Part shown: in pieces, positions 48,543 to 58,500 of the stretch
Position numbering within the stretch: position 1 is the stretch's first letter
Layout: the number at the start of each line of letters is the position of its first letter
Source of the DNA: Gammaproteobacteria bacterium
GTDB taxonomy: Bacteria; Pseudomonadota; Gammaproteobacteria; Pseudomonadales; Azotimanducaceae
Reading direction: 5' to 3'
Assembly (NCBI GenBank): GCA_002708765.1
Contig: PAPD01000013.1
Coordinates: forward strand, 189,142-253,141
Length of the DNA: 64,000 nt
The notes under the pieces: generated by a model
Seen by the model: the letters and a program-made list of their open reading frames with translations, nothing else
The model's database searches: none
Told to the model about the DNA's origin: nothing
Program-made: the position numbers and the translations under genes

Positions 48543-50366
48543 TTAGTCTAAAAAACTTTTTAAATGATCAGACCTAGAAGGATGTCGCAATTTTCTTAGA
48601 GCTTTCGCTTCAATTTGACGAATACGTTCTCTAGTAACATCAAACTGCTTCCCCACTTCTTCAAGAGTATGATCGGTATTCATATCTATACCAAAACGCA
48701 TTCTCAAAACTTTGGCCTCTCTGGCGGTCAATCCTGAAAGAACACCCCGAGTGGCCTCTTGCAGTCCTTCTTCTGTGGCTCTTTCTACCGGGGCTCCGAC
48801 AGAGGCTCCATCCCCTAAATTAGAGTCAGAATCCAAAAAATCTCCTAGATTCGAGTCATCATCATCTCCAATAGGGGTTTCCATAGATATAGGTTCTTTG
48901 GCGATCTTCAATACTCTTCTGACCTTATCCTCGGGCATTTCCATTTTTTCACCAAGTTCTTCTGGTGTAGGCTCTCGTCCCATTTCCTGAAGCATTTGCC
49001 TACTTATTCGAGAAAGTTTGTTTATAGTCTCGATCATATGGACAGGAATTCTTATGGTTCTAGCTTGATCAGCAATAGAACGAGTGATCGCTTGTCGAAT
49101 CCACCAGGTAGCATACGTTGAAAACTTATAGCCTCGCCGATATTCAAATTTGTCTACGGCCTTCATTAAACCAATATTACCTTCTTGAATAAGATCCAGA
49201 AACTGGAGCCCACGATTTGTATACTTCTTCGCTATCGAGATCACTAGTCTAAGGTTAGCCTCAACCATATCCTTCTTTGCTCTTCTTGCCTTTGCCTCAC
49301 CTATAGACATTCTTCTATTAATGTCCTTAATTTCCGCAACACTTAGTCCGATCTCTTCAGCAGCTTGTTTAATTCTTTTCTGTGCACGCTGAATTTCGTC
49401 CTCATACTGGGATAGCGCCTCGAACCCATTCTTAATTTGCAAATTAATCCACTTAGAGTTGCCCTCATTTCCATTAAAACTTTCCATAAAGCTTTTTCTA
49501 GGCATTTTTGCGCGACGAACACAAGTATTCATTATCAATCGTTCTTGTCTCCTTATCTGCGAATGAACATCTCTAGCCATAGACACTAATAATTCGTAAT
49601 GTTTGGGAATAAATTTAAAAAACTGAAACGCATCACCCAAACTATCGAGCTGGCTCACTGCCTGTTTTGACGAACGTCCATGTTTTTTAATGGTTCTTTG
49701 AGTTTTCTTGAATTGCTTGTCTAGCAACTCCATGCGCTCTGCAGCAAGCACTGGATCCGCCCCTTTTTCTTCCTCTTCCTCTTCTTCATTTTCTTTTAAT
49801 TGACTCTGGAATTTTTCACCGGGAACTACCTGAGCAGCAGGAGCAACGTAATCAGCAGGATCCAAAAATCCTAACAATAAACTCGACAAATTTTCCTCTT
49901 CTATGGCAAAAGCATATTCGTTTAACGAATATGCCACTGATCCGGGGAATTGAGCCACAGCATGCTGAACATCCCTGATGCCCTCTTCAATTCTTTTAGC
50001 TATCGCAATCTCGCCCTCACGAGTTAAAAGCTCAACCGTCCCCATCTCTCTCATGTACATCCTAACTGGATCGGTTGTTCTTCCCGCTTCATTTTCCACC
50101 GCTACCAGAACTGCCGCAGCCTCTTCAGCAGCTAATTCATCAGTAGAATCAGCTTCGGACAGAAGCTCATCATTATCAGGCGCACTTTCATGCACATTGA
50201 TACCCATGTCATTTATCATGCCTATGATATCTTCAATCTGTTCAGGATCAGTGATATCATCAGGTAAGTGGTCGTTAACCTCCCCGTATGTAAGGTATCC
50301 CTGCTCCCGACCACGGCCAATTAACTCTTTCAGCCGTGACTGCTGCTGCGCTAAACCGCTAGACAT
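48543..50366 (-). CDS. rpoD: Housekeeping sigma factor RpoD (sigma-70)
   Basis: A 607-residue primary sigma factor. Region 1.1 (about residues 1-85), region 1.2 [17 protein letters not shown], an acidic nonconserved insertion with a run of glutamates near residue 195, region 2.4 [16 protein letters not shown], region 3, and region 4.2 [17 protein letters not shown]. It is the last gene of rpsU-yqeY-dnaG-rpoD and has its own TATAAT-bearing promoter. Convergent with the tRNA gene. Confidence 0.98.
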   Translation of the reverse strand: MSSGLAQQQSRLKELIGRGREQGYLTYGEVNDHLPDDITDPEQIEDIIGMINDMGINVHESAPDNDELLSEADSTDELAAEEAAAVLVAVENEAGRTTDPVRMYMREMGTVELLTREGEIAIAKRIEEGIRDVQHAVAQFPGSVAYSLNEYAFAIEEENLSSLLLGFLDPADYVAPAAQVVPGEKFQSQLKENEEEEEEEKGADPVLAAERMELLDKQFKKTQRTIKKHGRSSKQAVSQLDSLGDAFQFFKFIPKHYELLVSMARDVHSQIRRQERLIMNTCVRRAKMPRKSFMESFNGNEGNSKWINLQIKNGFEALSQYEDEIQRAQKRIKQAAEEIGLSVAEIKDINRRMSIGEAKARRAKKDMVEANLRLVISIAKKYTNRGLQFLDLIQEGNIGLMKAVDKFEYRRGYKFSTYATWWIRQAITRSIADQARTIRIPVHMIETINKLSRISRQMLQEMGREPTPEELGEKMEMPEDKVRRVLKIAKEPISMETPIGDDDDSNLGDFLDSDSNLGDGASVGAPVERATEEGLQEATRGVLSGLTAREAKVLRMRFGIDMNTDHTLEEVGKQFDVTRERIRQIEAKALRKLRHPSRSDHLKSFLD

Positions 50367-50398
50367 AATAAATCCTCGGATTTGAGTGCTTTAAAAGG

Positions 50399-50435
50399 AC
50401 CGCGAATTATAGCGGGGGAAAAGCCTCTAATCCAG
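50399..50435 (-). promoter_or_regulatory. Candidate rpoD-proximal promoter
   Basis: A perfect TATAAT on the minus strand at 50406-50411, in the 133-base gap between dnaG and rpoD, followed by the GC-rich discriminator TCGCGG. The -35 region is weak (TGGATT at a 17-base spacing). This would allow rpoD transcription independently of rpsU-dnaG. Confidence 0.5.
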
Positions 50436-50499
50436 CTATTTAATGGCAAGAATTTAGCTCATTAGAAGAATGCTATATCTGCCCGCTTAATAGGGAGCT

Positions 50500-52299
50500 T
50501 TAATTGGGGGGAGCGCCGCGATTAGCACGCTTTTTACGGAAATTAGAAAGCACTTTTTTTTCCTCTTCAGTCAATTCTCCCAAAGGTCTCTTCGCCAAGG
50601 TCGAGATAAACTGGCTTTCACGATCATTTTTTTTCAAGGAAGCTATTTTTTTTAGCGTATCTCCAAATTCTTCCTGAAGTTCTTCGGAAGTCAAGATAAT
50701 CTCGCGTGAGGCCATTTTTTTCAGATATCCAAGATGAGGCTTCTTTTCGCAATACTGATGAAAAATATCTTTATCCACTTCAACTGTTTCTATTGCCCAA
50801 GATAATATCTCAAACAATACTTTACACTCTATATCTTCTTGAAAAATATCAAGAATCTCGGAATCAACCATCAAGCCGAGTTCGGGGTTAGCAGCAAAAA
50901 GAGATAGTGCATACTCGATAAGAAATGTACTTTTAGACCGATTTGTTTGAAATTTTAGCTTTGTTTTTTCTTCGATTTGATTAGGTTCAGATACTCCTAA
51001 ATTGTCTTTAATTCCAGCAAGATTCCTAAGTCTCGCTGCGTCAATACCAATCTTCGATGAAAGGGCGTTAATCAGAATTTCTTTCAGAACTCCTTCGCGA
51101 ATTAGATTTATCAATGGAGCCGCTTTCTTAACTGCAGTGGCTTTCCCTTCTTCGGTATCCATAGGGCTCATACTTTGAAGACTATCGAGAAAAAATTCAG
51201 CCAACGTTTTGGAGCTCTCTATTCTAGACATGAATTTTTCTTTACCTTCTTTTCTGACCATTGAATCAGGATCTTCTCCGTCTGGCAGGAAAAGAAATTT
51301 CGCGCTATACCCGTCCTCTATGACGGACAAAAGAGCTACCAAGCCCTTCCAGGCAGCATTTCTTCCGGCTACATCACCATCAAAGCAGAACACCACTTTA
51401 GGAACTATCCTAAATATACTCTTAATTTGTTGGGAATTAATGGCAGTACCCAAAGTCGCCACACTGAAATTTATTTCGTTTTGGGCAAGAGCAACAACAT
51501 CCATGTAGCCCTCTACGACCATCAGCATCTCAAGCTTTCGCGAACGTTTTCGGGCCTCGTATATTCCGTATAGCTCAAGATTTTTTCGGAAAACCTGGCT
51601 CTCTGGCGAATTCAGATATTTTGGTTTAGTTTGATCTTCAAGAACTCTGCCTCCAAAAGCAATTATTCTTCCACGCGGATCTCGAATAGGAAAGATCACT
51701 CTATCCCTGAAGCGATCATAGAACCCTCTTTCATTCTCTCTGGGAGCTATTAGGCCAGCATCTAAAACCTCCTTTTCGTTTATTTCTTTCTGGCTAAAAT
51801 ACTTTACAAGGTTATCCCAACCCGGTGGCGCATAACCTAAACCAAAATCTCTCGCGATTGATCCATCAATACCTCTCCCCTTAAAATATGCTACCGCTCT
51901 GTCTTTGTGTCGGCTTTCTCTAAGGTTTTGTCTAAAAAAGTCACCTGCAACCTGAAGCGCCCCATAAATTGCGTTTCTTTTTTTTGTCTCCTGAGAGTCA
52001 GTTTTTTCCTCGGTAGGAATCTCTAGCCCAACAGATCTAGATAAGCTCTCAACGGCCGCTGGAAAATCGAGGCCATCAATTTCCCTCACAAACTTGATAA
52101 CATTCCCACCCGCTTTACAGCCAAAACAATGATAAAGCTGTTTGTCCTGACTTACCGAAAAGGATGGTGTTTTCTCATCATGAAACGGGCATAGTCCATT
52201 ATAGTTTTGGCCCATTTTTTTTAGGCGCAATCTAGAACCCACTACATCAACTATATCTACACGGGTTAAGAGTTCATCAATAAAATCGTCAGGAATCAT
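50500..52299 (-). CDS. dnaG: DNA primase DnaG
   Basis: Makes RNA primers at the replication fork. About 599 residues: N-terminal CHC2 zinc finger (CPFHDEKTPSFSVS and HCFGCKAGG), TOPRIM core with VVEGYMDVVAL and CFDGDVAGRNAA, and a C-terminal helicase-binding domain. The ATG at 52299 has AAGG six bases upstream; a TTG two codons earlier is also in frame. Middle gene of the macromolecular synthesis operon. Confidence 0.97.
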   Translation of the reverse strand: MIPDDFIDELLTRVDIVDVVGSRLRLKKMGQNYNGLCPFHDEKTPSFSVSQDKQLYHCFGCKAGGNVIKFVREIDGLDFPAAVESLSRSVGLEIPTEEKTDSQETKKRNAIYGALQVAGDFFRQNLRESRHKDRAVAYFKGRGIDGSIARDFGLGYAPPGWDNLVKYFSQKEINEKEVLDAGLIAPRENERGFYDRFRDRVIFPIRDPRGRIIAFGGRVLEDQTKPKYLNSPESQVFRKNLELYGIYEARKRSRKLEMLMVVEGYMDVVALAQNEINFSVATLGTAINSQQIKSIFRIVPKVVFCFDGDVAGRNAAWKGLVALLSVIEDGYSAKFLFLPDGEDPDSMVRKEGKEKFMSRIESSKTLAEFFLDSLQSMSPMDTEEGKATAVKKAAPLINLIREGVLKEILINALSSKIGIDAARLRNLAGIKDNLGVSEPNQIEEKTKLKFQTNRSKSTFLIEYALSLFAANPELGLMVDSEILDIFQEDIECKVLFEILSWAIETVEVDKDIFHQYCEKKPHLGYLKKMASREIILTSEELQEEFGDTLKKIASLKKNDRESQFISTLAKRPLGELTEEEKKVLSNFRKKRANRGAPPN

Positions 52300-52378
52300 T
52301 AGCAACCTTCGCCAATAATTTTTAAGAAGTGTTAACTACCAAGAATGTCATTCTAGTTTTCAGAGCGCAAGCGGTGTT

Positions 52379-52828
52379 TCAAGAAAGCTTACTTTTAACT
52401 AACGCAGCTACCTCTTTCATATTTAGACCGCCTTCAGATTGCTTTTGAATGATCGCCATAACCGCCCCCATATCCTTAGGAGAGGCCGCTGCAGACTGCT
52501 TAATTGCTTCGGACACTATTTTCTCCATTTCTTGAACTGACAAAGGCTCAGGCAAATATTCCGAGATAATTTCCATTTCATACGCTTCCTGCTCCGCCAA
52601 ATCATGCCTTTGGGCCTCAAAAAACTGGCTATGAGAGTCTCGCCGCTGCTTCATCATCTTATCAAGAGCCTGGATAGCTCTGGCATCATCTACTTCTTGT
52701 CGTTCATCAATTTCTATCTTCTTTAGATCAGCTACCATAAGACGAAGGGCGCCTACACGTTTCTTTTCTCCGTTCTTTAAAGCGACTTTTACGTCCTCCA
52801 CCAATCGGTGGTATATAGGGATGGGCAT
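52379..52828 (-). CDS. GatB/YqeY-domain protein
   Basis: A 149-residue YqeY-family protein, helical, with the pattern GALRLMVADLKKIEIDER, ISEYLPEPLS and MGAVMAIIQKQSEGG. The domain also forms the tail of GatB, where it contacts tRNA, but the free protein has no proven function. The gene between rpsU and dnaG is a common arrangement. It lies 11 bases after the rpsU stop. Confidence 0.93.
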   Translation of the reverse strand: MPIPIYHRLVEDVKVALKNGEKKRVGALRLMVADLKKIEIDERQEVDDARAIQALDKMMKQRRDSHSQFFEAQRHDLAEQEAYEMEIISEYLPEPLSVQEMEKIVSEAIKQSAAASPKDMGAVMAIIQKQSEGGLNMKEVAALVKSKLS

Positions 52829-52839
52829 AGGATGAAAAA

Positions 52840-53055
52840 CTAGAAAAGTCTTTCCATTCGACGAGATTCTCTTTGGATCTTTTTCGCGTACCTCTTAACC
52901 GCAGCGGCGGCTCGTCTCTTTCTCACAGACGTCGGCTTTTCATAAAACTCTCTCTTGCGAACTTCAGCCAAAACTCCAGCCTTCTCGCATGAGCGTTTAA
53001 ACCGTCTCAAGGCCACATCAAAGGGCTCATTCTCTTTTACCTTCACAAAAGGCAT
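52840..53055 (-). CDS. rpsU: 30S ribosomal protein S21
   Basis: A 71-residue basic protein, the exact length of E. coli S21, beginning [19 protein letters not shown] and ending in an arginine/lysine-rich tail. It assists translation initiation near the anti-Shine-Dalgarno region. The ATG at 53055 is supported by homology; an in-frame ATG at 53142 would add 29 unrelated residues. First gene of rpsU-yqeY-dnaG-rpoD, divergent from tsaD. Confidence 0.97.
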   Translation of the reverse strand: MPFVKVKENEPFDVALRRFKRSCEKAGVLAEVRKREFYEKPTSVRKRRAAAAVKRYAKKIQRESRRMERLF

Positions 53056-53187
53056 AAAATCTCTTAATACAGACAAACGGGCGCAGAGTTTATCTATAAT
53101 GGCCCGGAATTGCAAAAATTGTAACCGTTGATCGCTTTCCATAAGCAGAAAAATCCCGAAAACAATACAAAATAACTTAATATATCG

Positions 53188-54207
53188 ATGGTAATGAAAA
53201 TCTTAGGCGTGGAAACATCGTGTGACGAAACAGGGATAGCTATCTACTGTGAAGAAGAAGGCATCATCGCTAATCGAGTATATAGTCAAATACGTCTGCA
53301 CCAAAAATATGGAGGAGTTATACCCGAGTTAGCGTCACGCGATCATATCAGAAAGACTTTGCCCTTAATCCAAGAAGTTCTTGAAGAAAACGCAATAAAA
53401 AGGAACGAGATAAGTGCTATAGCCTATACTGCGGGGCCCGGTTTGGTTGGCGCGCTTCTTGTAGGCGCATCGGTCGCAAAGTCCCTCGCTTTAGCCTGGG
53501 GAATACCATCCCTTGGAATTCATCACATGGAAGGCCATTTGCTCGCGACGCTACTAACAAAAGACCCTCCAGCCTATCCCTTTATAGCTCTTTTGATTTC
53601 GGGGGGGCATACACAATTGATAGCATGTTATCGAAACCACAGGTACCAACTTTTGGGTGAATCCCAGGATGATGCCGCAGGCGAAGCTTTTGACAAAGTC
53701 GCAAAAATGCTTGGTTTAGCTTATCCCGGCGGTCCTGAAATCGAAAAATTAGCTAAGAAAGGCGATTCAGAAAGATTTTATTTTCCCCGCCCGATGACAA
53801 GAAAACCTGGTCTTGATTTTAGCTTCAGTGGTTTAAAAACTGCCGTGATGAACGAGGTCAAATCGCTAGAAAAAATTCGACCGCAGGACGCAGAAGATTT
53901 AGCAGCCGGATTTCAAAAAGCAGCTCTGGATACCATAAAAATAAAATGTGAACGCGCGCTCGATTACACAGGTTTAAAAAGGCTGGTGATAGCAGGAGGA
54001 GTAAGCGCTAACATGGCTCTTAGAGAAAATTTAGAAAGGACCGCTTTAGAGAAAGAGTTCAAGATCTATTACCCTCCACTTGATCTTTGTACAGATAACG
54101 GGGCAATGATCGCGTTCGCGGGGTATCAACGGCTTAAATCAGGCCAGAAGGAAGACCTTACTATTAAGGTAAAAGCAAGATGGCCTCTCGCAGATGAAAG
54201 TATCTAG
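53188..54207 (+). CDS. tsaD: tRNA N6-adenosine threonylcarbamoyltransferase TsaD
   Basis: Transfers the threonylcarbamoyl group to A37 of ANN-decoding tRNAs, with TsaB and TsaE. A 339-residue ASKHA-fold protein with VETSCDETG at the start, the metal-binding [18 protein letters not shown] and [11 protein letters not shown]. The ATG at 53188 is used; the homologous start may be ATG 53194. Divergent from rpsU; the usual neighbour plsY is missing between it and folB, which starts two bases later. Confidence 0.98.
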   Translation: MVMKILGVETSCDETGIAIYCEEEGIIANRVYSQIRLHQKYGGVIPELASRDHIRKTLPLIQEVLEENAIKRNEISAIAYTAGPGLVGALLVGASVAKSLALAWGIPSLGIHHMEGHLLATLLTKDPPAYPFIALLISGGHTQLIACYRNHRYQLLGESQDDAAGEAFDKVAKMLGLAYPGGPEIEKLAKKGDSERFYFPRPMTRKPGLDFSFSGLKTAVMNEVKSLEKIRPQDAEDLAAGFQKAALDTIKIKCERALDYTGLKRLVIAGGVSANMALRENLERTALEKEFKIYYPPLDLCTDNGAMIAFAGYQRLKSGQKEDLTIKVKARWPLADESI

Positions 54208-54209
54208 CA

Positions 54210-54569
54210 ATGGATAAAATCTTTATAAATAGCCTAAGGATAAAGACCCTAATCGGGGTACATCCGCACGAGCGAAAATTTTTTCAGGACCTTCTGCTCG
54301 ATCTTGAAGTTTTTTTCGTACCTGGACCATCGAAAGAAACAGACAACATTGCTGACGCAATAGATTATGATGCGATTTGTAATTTTACGATAAAACTCGT
54401 TCAGGAATCGAAATTCCGCTTAATTGAAAAACTGGCTGAAACCATAGCAAATTCAATCTTGCAGAATTTTGATGTCGCTGAAGTAAAAATTCGAATCACA
54501 AAACCGGAAGCCTTGAAATTTACTTCTGAGGTAGGTATTGAGATCAAACGAGGGCGAACCCCCTCATAA
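54210..54569 (+). CDS. folB: Dihydroneopterin aldolase FolB
   Basis: Cleaves dihydroneopterin in folate synthesis. At 119 residues it has the family pattern: FINSLRIKTLIGVHPHER at the N-terminus, DAIDYDAICNF near residue 50, IEKLAETIA, and VKIRITKPEAL near the end. The catalytic glutamate (in GVHPHER) and lysine (in TKPE) are present. It directly follows tsaD. Confidence 0.94.
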   Translation: MDKIFINSLRIKTLIGVHPHERKFFQDLLLDLEVFFVPGPSKETDNIADAIDYDAICNFTIKLVQESKFRLIEKLAETIANSILQNFDVAEVKIRITKPEALKFTSEVGIEIKRGRTPS

Positions 54570-54615
54570 AAGAATCGTTTGGCGGTGTTAATTTAATTAA
54601 AAAGGAGTAACGAGT

Positions 54616-55251
54616 TTGCGTAATTTATCATTTATCGATCAATTTTTTGTTGAAGTCGATGAAGCAGTCCGCACGCTTACAGTCAATAAAACAGTAGGAA
54701 GGTCTAGGCCTGACAAAAAATACTCTGACGATCATATGACCTTGCAGACCAAAGCTTTGTCCGGGAAATTGATAAGAGTAAATCATTGCGGTGAAGTCTG
54801 TGCCCAAGCTCTATATAGAGGACAGCGATTTATTTCAAAAGACAAAAGAATTAAAGATTTTATGGAAGAAGCAGCATCAGAAGAAACAGAGCACCTAGCT
54901 TGGTGTGAATCGAGGCTCAAAGAACTAAACACAAAAACAAGCATCCTTAATCCAGTATTTTATGCGGCTAGCTTCGCGAGCGGAATTTTGGCAGGAATTG
55001 CTGGTGACAAATTCAGTCTTGGCTTCGTAGCCGAAACAGAAAAACAAGTAGTCAAACATCTAGATAAGCACCTCTCTCTTCTGCCAGAAGAAGACATAAA
55101 ATCGAGGGTTATTCTCGAAGAGATGAAAAAACAAGAAGAAGGCCATAAAGAATCTGCTGTTGCAAATGGTGGGAAGAAACTCCCAAAAGAAATTAGAAGA
55201 ATAATGTCAACCTTAAGCAAAGTGATGACGAAGACAACCTATTGGATATAG
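54616..55251 (+). CDS. coq7: Demethoxyubiquinone hydroxylase Coq7
   Basis: Di-iron hydroxylase of aerobic ubiquinone synthesis. Iron ligands are in RVNHCGEVCAQALYRGQ, EETEHLAWCESRL, AETEKQVVKHLDKHL and EMKKQEEGHKESA. A 211-residue protein. The start is TTG at 54616 with AAGGAG eight bases upstream. It replaces the flavin enzyme UbiF found in enterobacteria. It is convergent with the VOC gene, with a 13-base overlap. Confidence 0.95.
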   Translation: MRNLSFIDQFFVEVDEAVRTLTVNKTVGRSRPDKKYSDDHMTLQTKALSGKLIRVNHCGEVCAQALYRGQRFISKDKRIKDFMEEAASEETEHLAWCESRLKELNTKTSILNPVFYAASFASGILAGIAGDKFSLGFVAETEKQVVKHLDKHLSLLPEEDIKSRVILEEMKKQEEGHKESAVANGGKKLPKEIRRIMSTLSKVMTKTTYWI

Positions 55252-55643
55252 GTCTCTGACTTGGCAATTGGTTCATGGTATATAATCTGCACTCTAGTGC
55301 CACTAGGATCTAGGCAATAAAAACTTCGAGCGCCATCCCTGTGAGTGGAAGGCTCATTAAGCATTTTTACCCCTTTGGCCAACAGAAATTCATGCCATGC
55401 ATCAACTTTCTCTTTTTCATTAATGAAAAAACCAATGTGGTCTAGGCGTCCATCATTATCAACGGTGTCCGATCTATGGAGAGCGAGATTATCGTTTCCG
55501 TTCGTAAGATACACGTTATCATCATCAGGGCGCCACTCTACTTCCATCCCCATAAGATCAGTATAAAAGCTCTCACAGTCAGAAAGATTCTCTACAAAAA
55601 TAGCTACGTGCCTTAGTCCATTTGTTTTCCCGGGTCTATCCAC
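55239..55643 (-). CDS. VOC-superfamily (glyoxalase-like) protein
   Basis: A 134-residue single-domain protein with the betaalphabetabetabeta fold of glyoxalase/dioxygenase relatives. Likely metal positions are the His in LRHVAIFV near residue 12, the His in LDHIGFFI near residue 70 and the Glu in the C-terminal region. Substrate unknown. The start is GTG at 55643 with AAGGA about ten bases upstream. It occupies the place where Pseudomonas has vfr and neighbours, between coq7 and trpC. Confidence 0.75.
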   Translation of the reverse strand: MDRPGKTNGLRHVAIFVENLSDCESFYTDLMGMEVEWRPDDDNVYLTNGNDNLALHRSDTVDNDGRLDHIGFFINEKEKVDAWHEFLLAKGVKMLNEPSTHRDGARSFYCLDPSGTRVQIIYHEPIAKSETYIQ

Positions 55644-56021
55644 TATGAGATTATCCTTATTAAATCAGTTATCAAAACAGTCCCTAATGGAGATTGACTG
55701 CAATGCACCAATGTTTTCCTGTGGGAAGATTGGTTTTGAAGCAACTCTCTTGATTCATATATTCGTAGCTTTGTTAAAAAACACAAAGGAAAATCCGCCG
55801 AAGCTTGGGAAACAGGATCTGACTTTCATCAGATATTTTATCAGAACACTAATGAAACATTATCTTTATTTCCGCATATCCATAGGTTCTTTAAAAAATG
55901 AGCCCTGTAGCCCAAATAAATTGTTAAATATTGCTATGCTATTTCCTCCAACTGCCTATAATCGGGCTATTAACAGAAATTACTTCCCAGTCTTAATTTC
56001 TACTAGCGATCTCAAACCCGC
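55644..56021. other. 378-base gap between the VOC gene and trpC
   Basis: Large for this compact window. A 129-codon frame on the plus strand (55645-56034) fills it, but it shows no family, has no ribosome-binding site and runs into trpC, so I do not call it a gene. No tRNA, terminator or repeat was found. In Pseudomonas-like genomes the CRP-type regulator vfr sits here; I see no fragment of it on either strand. The VOC promoter is presumably included. Confidence 0.5.
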
Positions 56022-56825
56022 CTATAGCTCTTGAAACATATTCCTTAAAGCTGCCTCTGGGTCCGGTTCTCGCATAAAGGCCTCTCCGACCAGAAATCCG
56101 TATACTCCGAAATCCAACATTCTTTCTACATCCGAACGAGTAGTTATTCCACTTTCCGTTATCAACAAAATATCCTCCGGTATAAGTTCGACCATATCCA
56201 ATGTTATATCTGTACTCACTTCAAAAGTTCGGAGATCTCTATTATTTATGCCAATCAACAAGGGCGACAATGTCAAAGCCTTATCCAATTCTTCTTTGTT
56301 ATGAACTTCAACTAAAACATCCATGTTCAGGGATAGAGCTAATTCATAAAAACGATGCAGCTCGGCAATATCGAGAATTGCTGCTATTAGCAATATGCAA
56401 TCGGCTCCTAAGACCTTCGACTCGAAAATTTGGTACTCATCAATAATAAAATCTTTTCGTAAAACAGGGAGAGAACAGAAATCTTTTACCACTCGGATAT
56501 ATTCCGGCGCACCGCGAAAGAAATAAACGTCAGTCAGAACGGATATGCAGGATGCACCCCCAGACTCATAACTTTTCGCTATTGCTACGGGGTCGAAATT
56601 CTTCCTAATAATTCCTTTGGAGGGCGAGGCTTTTTTTATCTCCGCAATAATGGCCGGTTTTTCATTCGCATAACATCTTTCAATTTTCTTCGCAAAAGAT
56701 CTTGGTTTTTCTTCGCCACTTCTTGCTAGTTCACCCATTTCAGCGACGGATAAGCGAGAAATCTGGTCAGACAAGTCCTTCTTTTTTCGAGAAACAATAG
56801 TCTTCAAAATATCTGGTGGATTCAT
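56022..56825 (-). CDS. trpC: Indole-3-glycerol-phosphate synthase TrpC
   Basis: Closes the indole ring in tryptophan synthesis. A TIM-barrel protein of 267 residues with IAEIKKASPSKGIIR, VLRKDFIIDEYQIFESK, GINNRDLRTFEV and ITESGI. Not fused to TrpF. ATG 56825 gives the usual N-terminus (NPPDILKTIVSRK); a longer frame from 56867 overlaps trpD. Last gene of trpE-trpG-trpD-trpC. Confidence 0.97.
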   Translation of the reverse strand: MNPPDILKTIVSRKKKDLSDQISRLSVAEMGELARSGEEKPRSFAKKIERCYANEKPAIIAEIKKASPSKGIIRKNFDPVAIAKSYESGGASCISVLTDVYFFRGAPEYIRVVKDFCSLPVLRKDFIIDEYQIFESKVLGADCILLIAAILDIAELHRFYELALSLNMDVLVEVHNKEELDKALTLSPLLIGINNRDLRTFEVSTDITLDMVELIPEDILLITESGITTRSDVERMLDFGVYGFLVGEAFMREPDPEAALRNMFQEL

Positions 56826-56841
56826 GAAACTTCGCTCTCGA

Positions 56842-57861
56842 TCAGGCTTGGTAGTTCGTGAAATCACAGAATTCTTCCATCTTAGCTAGCGCCGCGCCGC
56901 TCGATATTGCGTCTTTCGCTATTTTGACTCCAGCCTCAAGGGAATCGGCAATACCTGACAGGTATATAGCTGCTCCAGAGTTTAGAGATAGAATATCTCT
57001 ACTTGCTTCGCTCTCTCCCTTTAACCCTCTCTTAATGAGAGAGAGACTCTCCTGGCTATTTATCACCTTTAAACTCTCAATGCTTTGCATTTCAATAGAA
57101 AAGTCATCGGGGCAAAGCCAATACTCGGTTATTGATCCATCTTTTAATTCGGCAACACGTGTCTTAGCAGAAATGCTTATCTCATCCAGCCCATCTTCAG
57201 AATGCACAACCATTACATGCTCGCTTCCAAGACGAGATAGAACTTCTGCAATAGGTCTAACTAGATTATTATCATAAACTCCAAGAAGTTGTCTTGTTAC
57301 CCTGGCAGGATTAGTCAGGGGGCCCAGCAGATTAAAAATAGTTCGAAGTTTAAGTTTCTTTCTCGGGCCTATCGCATGCTTCATGGCCGAATGATGGTTC
57401 ACCGCAAACATAAAGCCAACACCAACTGATTCAATGCACCTAGCTACTTGATCAGGTGTTAGCACAATATTCGCTCCAGCCATTTCCAAGACGTCAGCGC
57501 TACCACTATTACTAGAGGCGGAACGATTTCCGTGCTTCGCGACCCAGGCTCCAGAAGCAGCCGCGACAAAAGCACTTCCAGTAGAAACGTTGAACTTATT
57601 CGAACCGCTGCCTCCTGTACCGCAGATATCTATCAGATTCGGTTTTTCCACTTTCACAGGCTCAACTAATCGGCGCATTACATTTGCCGCACCGGTTATT
57701 TCTTTTACTGTCTCGCCTTTCGCTTTCAATGCGACCAAAAATCCGCCTATAGTCGCTTCTTCTGCATGGCCAGTCATTATCTCCGTCATAACATTTTCTA
57801 TAGCCGAAGTTTCCAAATCATTTCCATCGACAAGTAGGGCAATCGCGTCCTGAATATTCAA
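56842..57861 (-). CDS. trpD: Anthranilate phosphoribosyltransferase TrpD
   Basis: Transfers phosphoribose to anthranilate. A 339-residue protein with the PRPP-binding DICGTGGSGSNKFNVST, the KHGNRSASSNSGSADVLE glycine/serine-rich site and RTIFNLLGPLTNPA. No fused glutamine amidotransferase. It follows trpG by one base. Confidence 0.97.
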   Translation of the reverse strand: MNIQDAIALLVDGNDLETSAIENVMTEIMTGHAEEATIGGFLVALKAKGETVKEITGAANVMRRLVEPVKVEKPNLIDICGTGGSGSNKFNVSTGSAFVAAASGAWVAKHGNRSASSNSGSADVLEMAGANIVLTPDQVARCIESVGVGFMFAVNHHSAMKHAIGPRKKLKLRTIFNLLGPLTNPARVTRQLLGVYDNNLVRPIAEVLSRLGSEHVMVVHSEDGLDEISISAKTRVAELKDGSITEYWLCPDDFSIEMQSIESLKVINSQESLSLIKRGLKGESEASRDILSLNSGAAIYLSGIADSLEAGVKIAKDAISSGAALAKMEEFCDFTNYQA

Positions 57862-57862
57862 A

Positions 57863-58450
57863 TCAAGACCCTACTATGTTAAGAAAATTAGAGAGCAAAA
57901 GATGTCCATGTTCCGTCATTATGGATTCAGGATGAAATTGAACTCCGAATACATTTTTTTCCTTATGCCGAAACCCCATAACTTCCTCCATCTGACCCTC
58001 TGAATCTATCGTCCAAGCATTGACTTCAAGACATTCTGGTATGGTCTCCTTCTCTACAACCAAGGAATGATAACGGGTGGCAAGAAAAGGATTCGTCAAT
58101 TCAGAAAACAAACCAAGTCCATTATGGTGGACCTCAGAGATCTTTCCATGCATTACTTTTTTGGCTTTTACCACCCTCCCTCCATAGGCTTGCCCAATAC
58201 TTTGGTGTCCTAGACATATTCCAAGAATAGGTAGCGCGCTATCATAGGTCGGAATAACTGACAACGAAACTCCTGCTTGATCCGGAGTGCAGGGCCCAGG
58301 AGACAACACTATTCCTTCAGGACAAAGACGTCTGATATCTTCTAGGGTTATTTCATCATTCCGATGGACCTGAACCTCAGCTCCCAACTCGTTTAAATAT
58401 TGCACGACATTGAATGTAAAAGAATCATAATTATCTATCATTAGAATCAT
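57863..58450 (-). CDS. trpG: Anthranilate synthase glutaminase subunit TrpG
   Basis: Class I glutamine amidotransferase of 195 residues giving ammonia to TrpE; may also serve PabB. The nucleophile is in [15 protein letters not shown] near residue 79, and the His-Glu pair in QFHPESI near residue 170. [16 protein letters not shown] opens the protein. It lies 50 bases after trpE. Confidence 0.97.
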   Translation of the reverse strand: MILMIDNYDSFTFNVVQYLNELGAEVQVHRNDEITLEDIRRLCPEGIVLSPGPCTPDQAGVSLSVIPTYDSALPILGICLGHQSIGQAYGGRVVKAKKVMHGKISEVHHNGLGLFSELTNPFLATRYHSLVVEKETIPECLEVNAWTIDSEGQMEEVMGFRHKEKNVFGVQFHPESIMTEHGHLLLSNFLNIVGS

Positions 58451-58500
58451 GTTTTTTGCTTCCCTACTTGCCTAGAGGGCTTATCTAACTTCTCTTCTCA

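Noticed and set aside
55645..56034. 129-codon plus-strand frame in the gap before trpC
   Set aside because: No ribosome-binding site or recognisable domain, and it runs into the 3' end of trpC. Kept only as part of the gap description.
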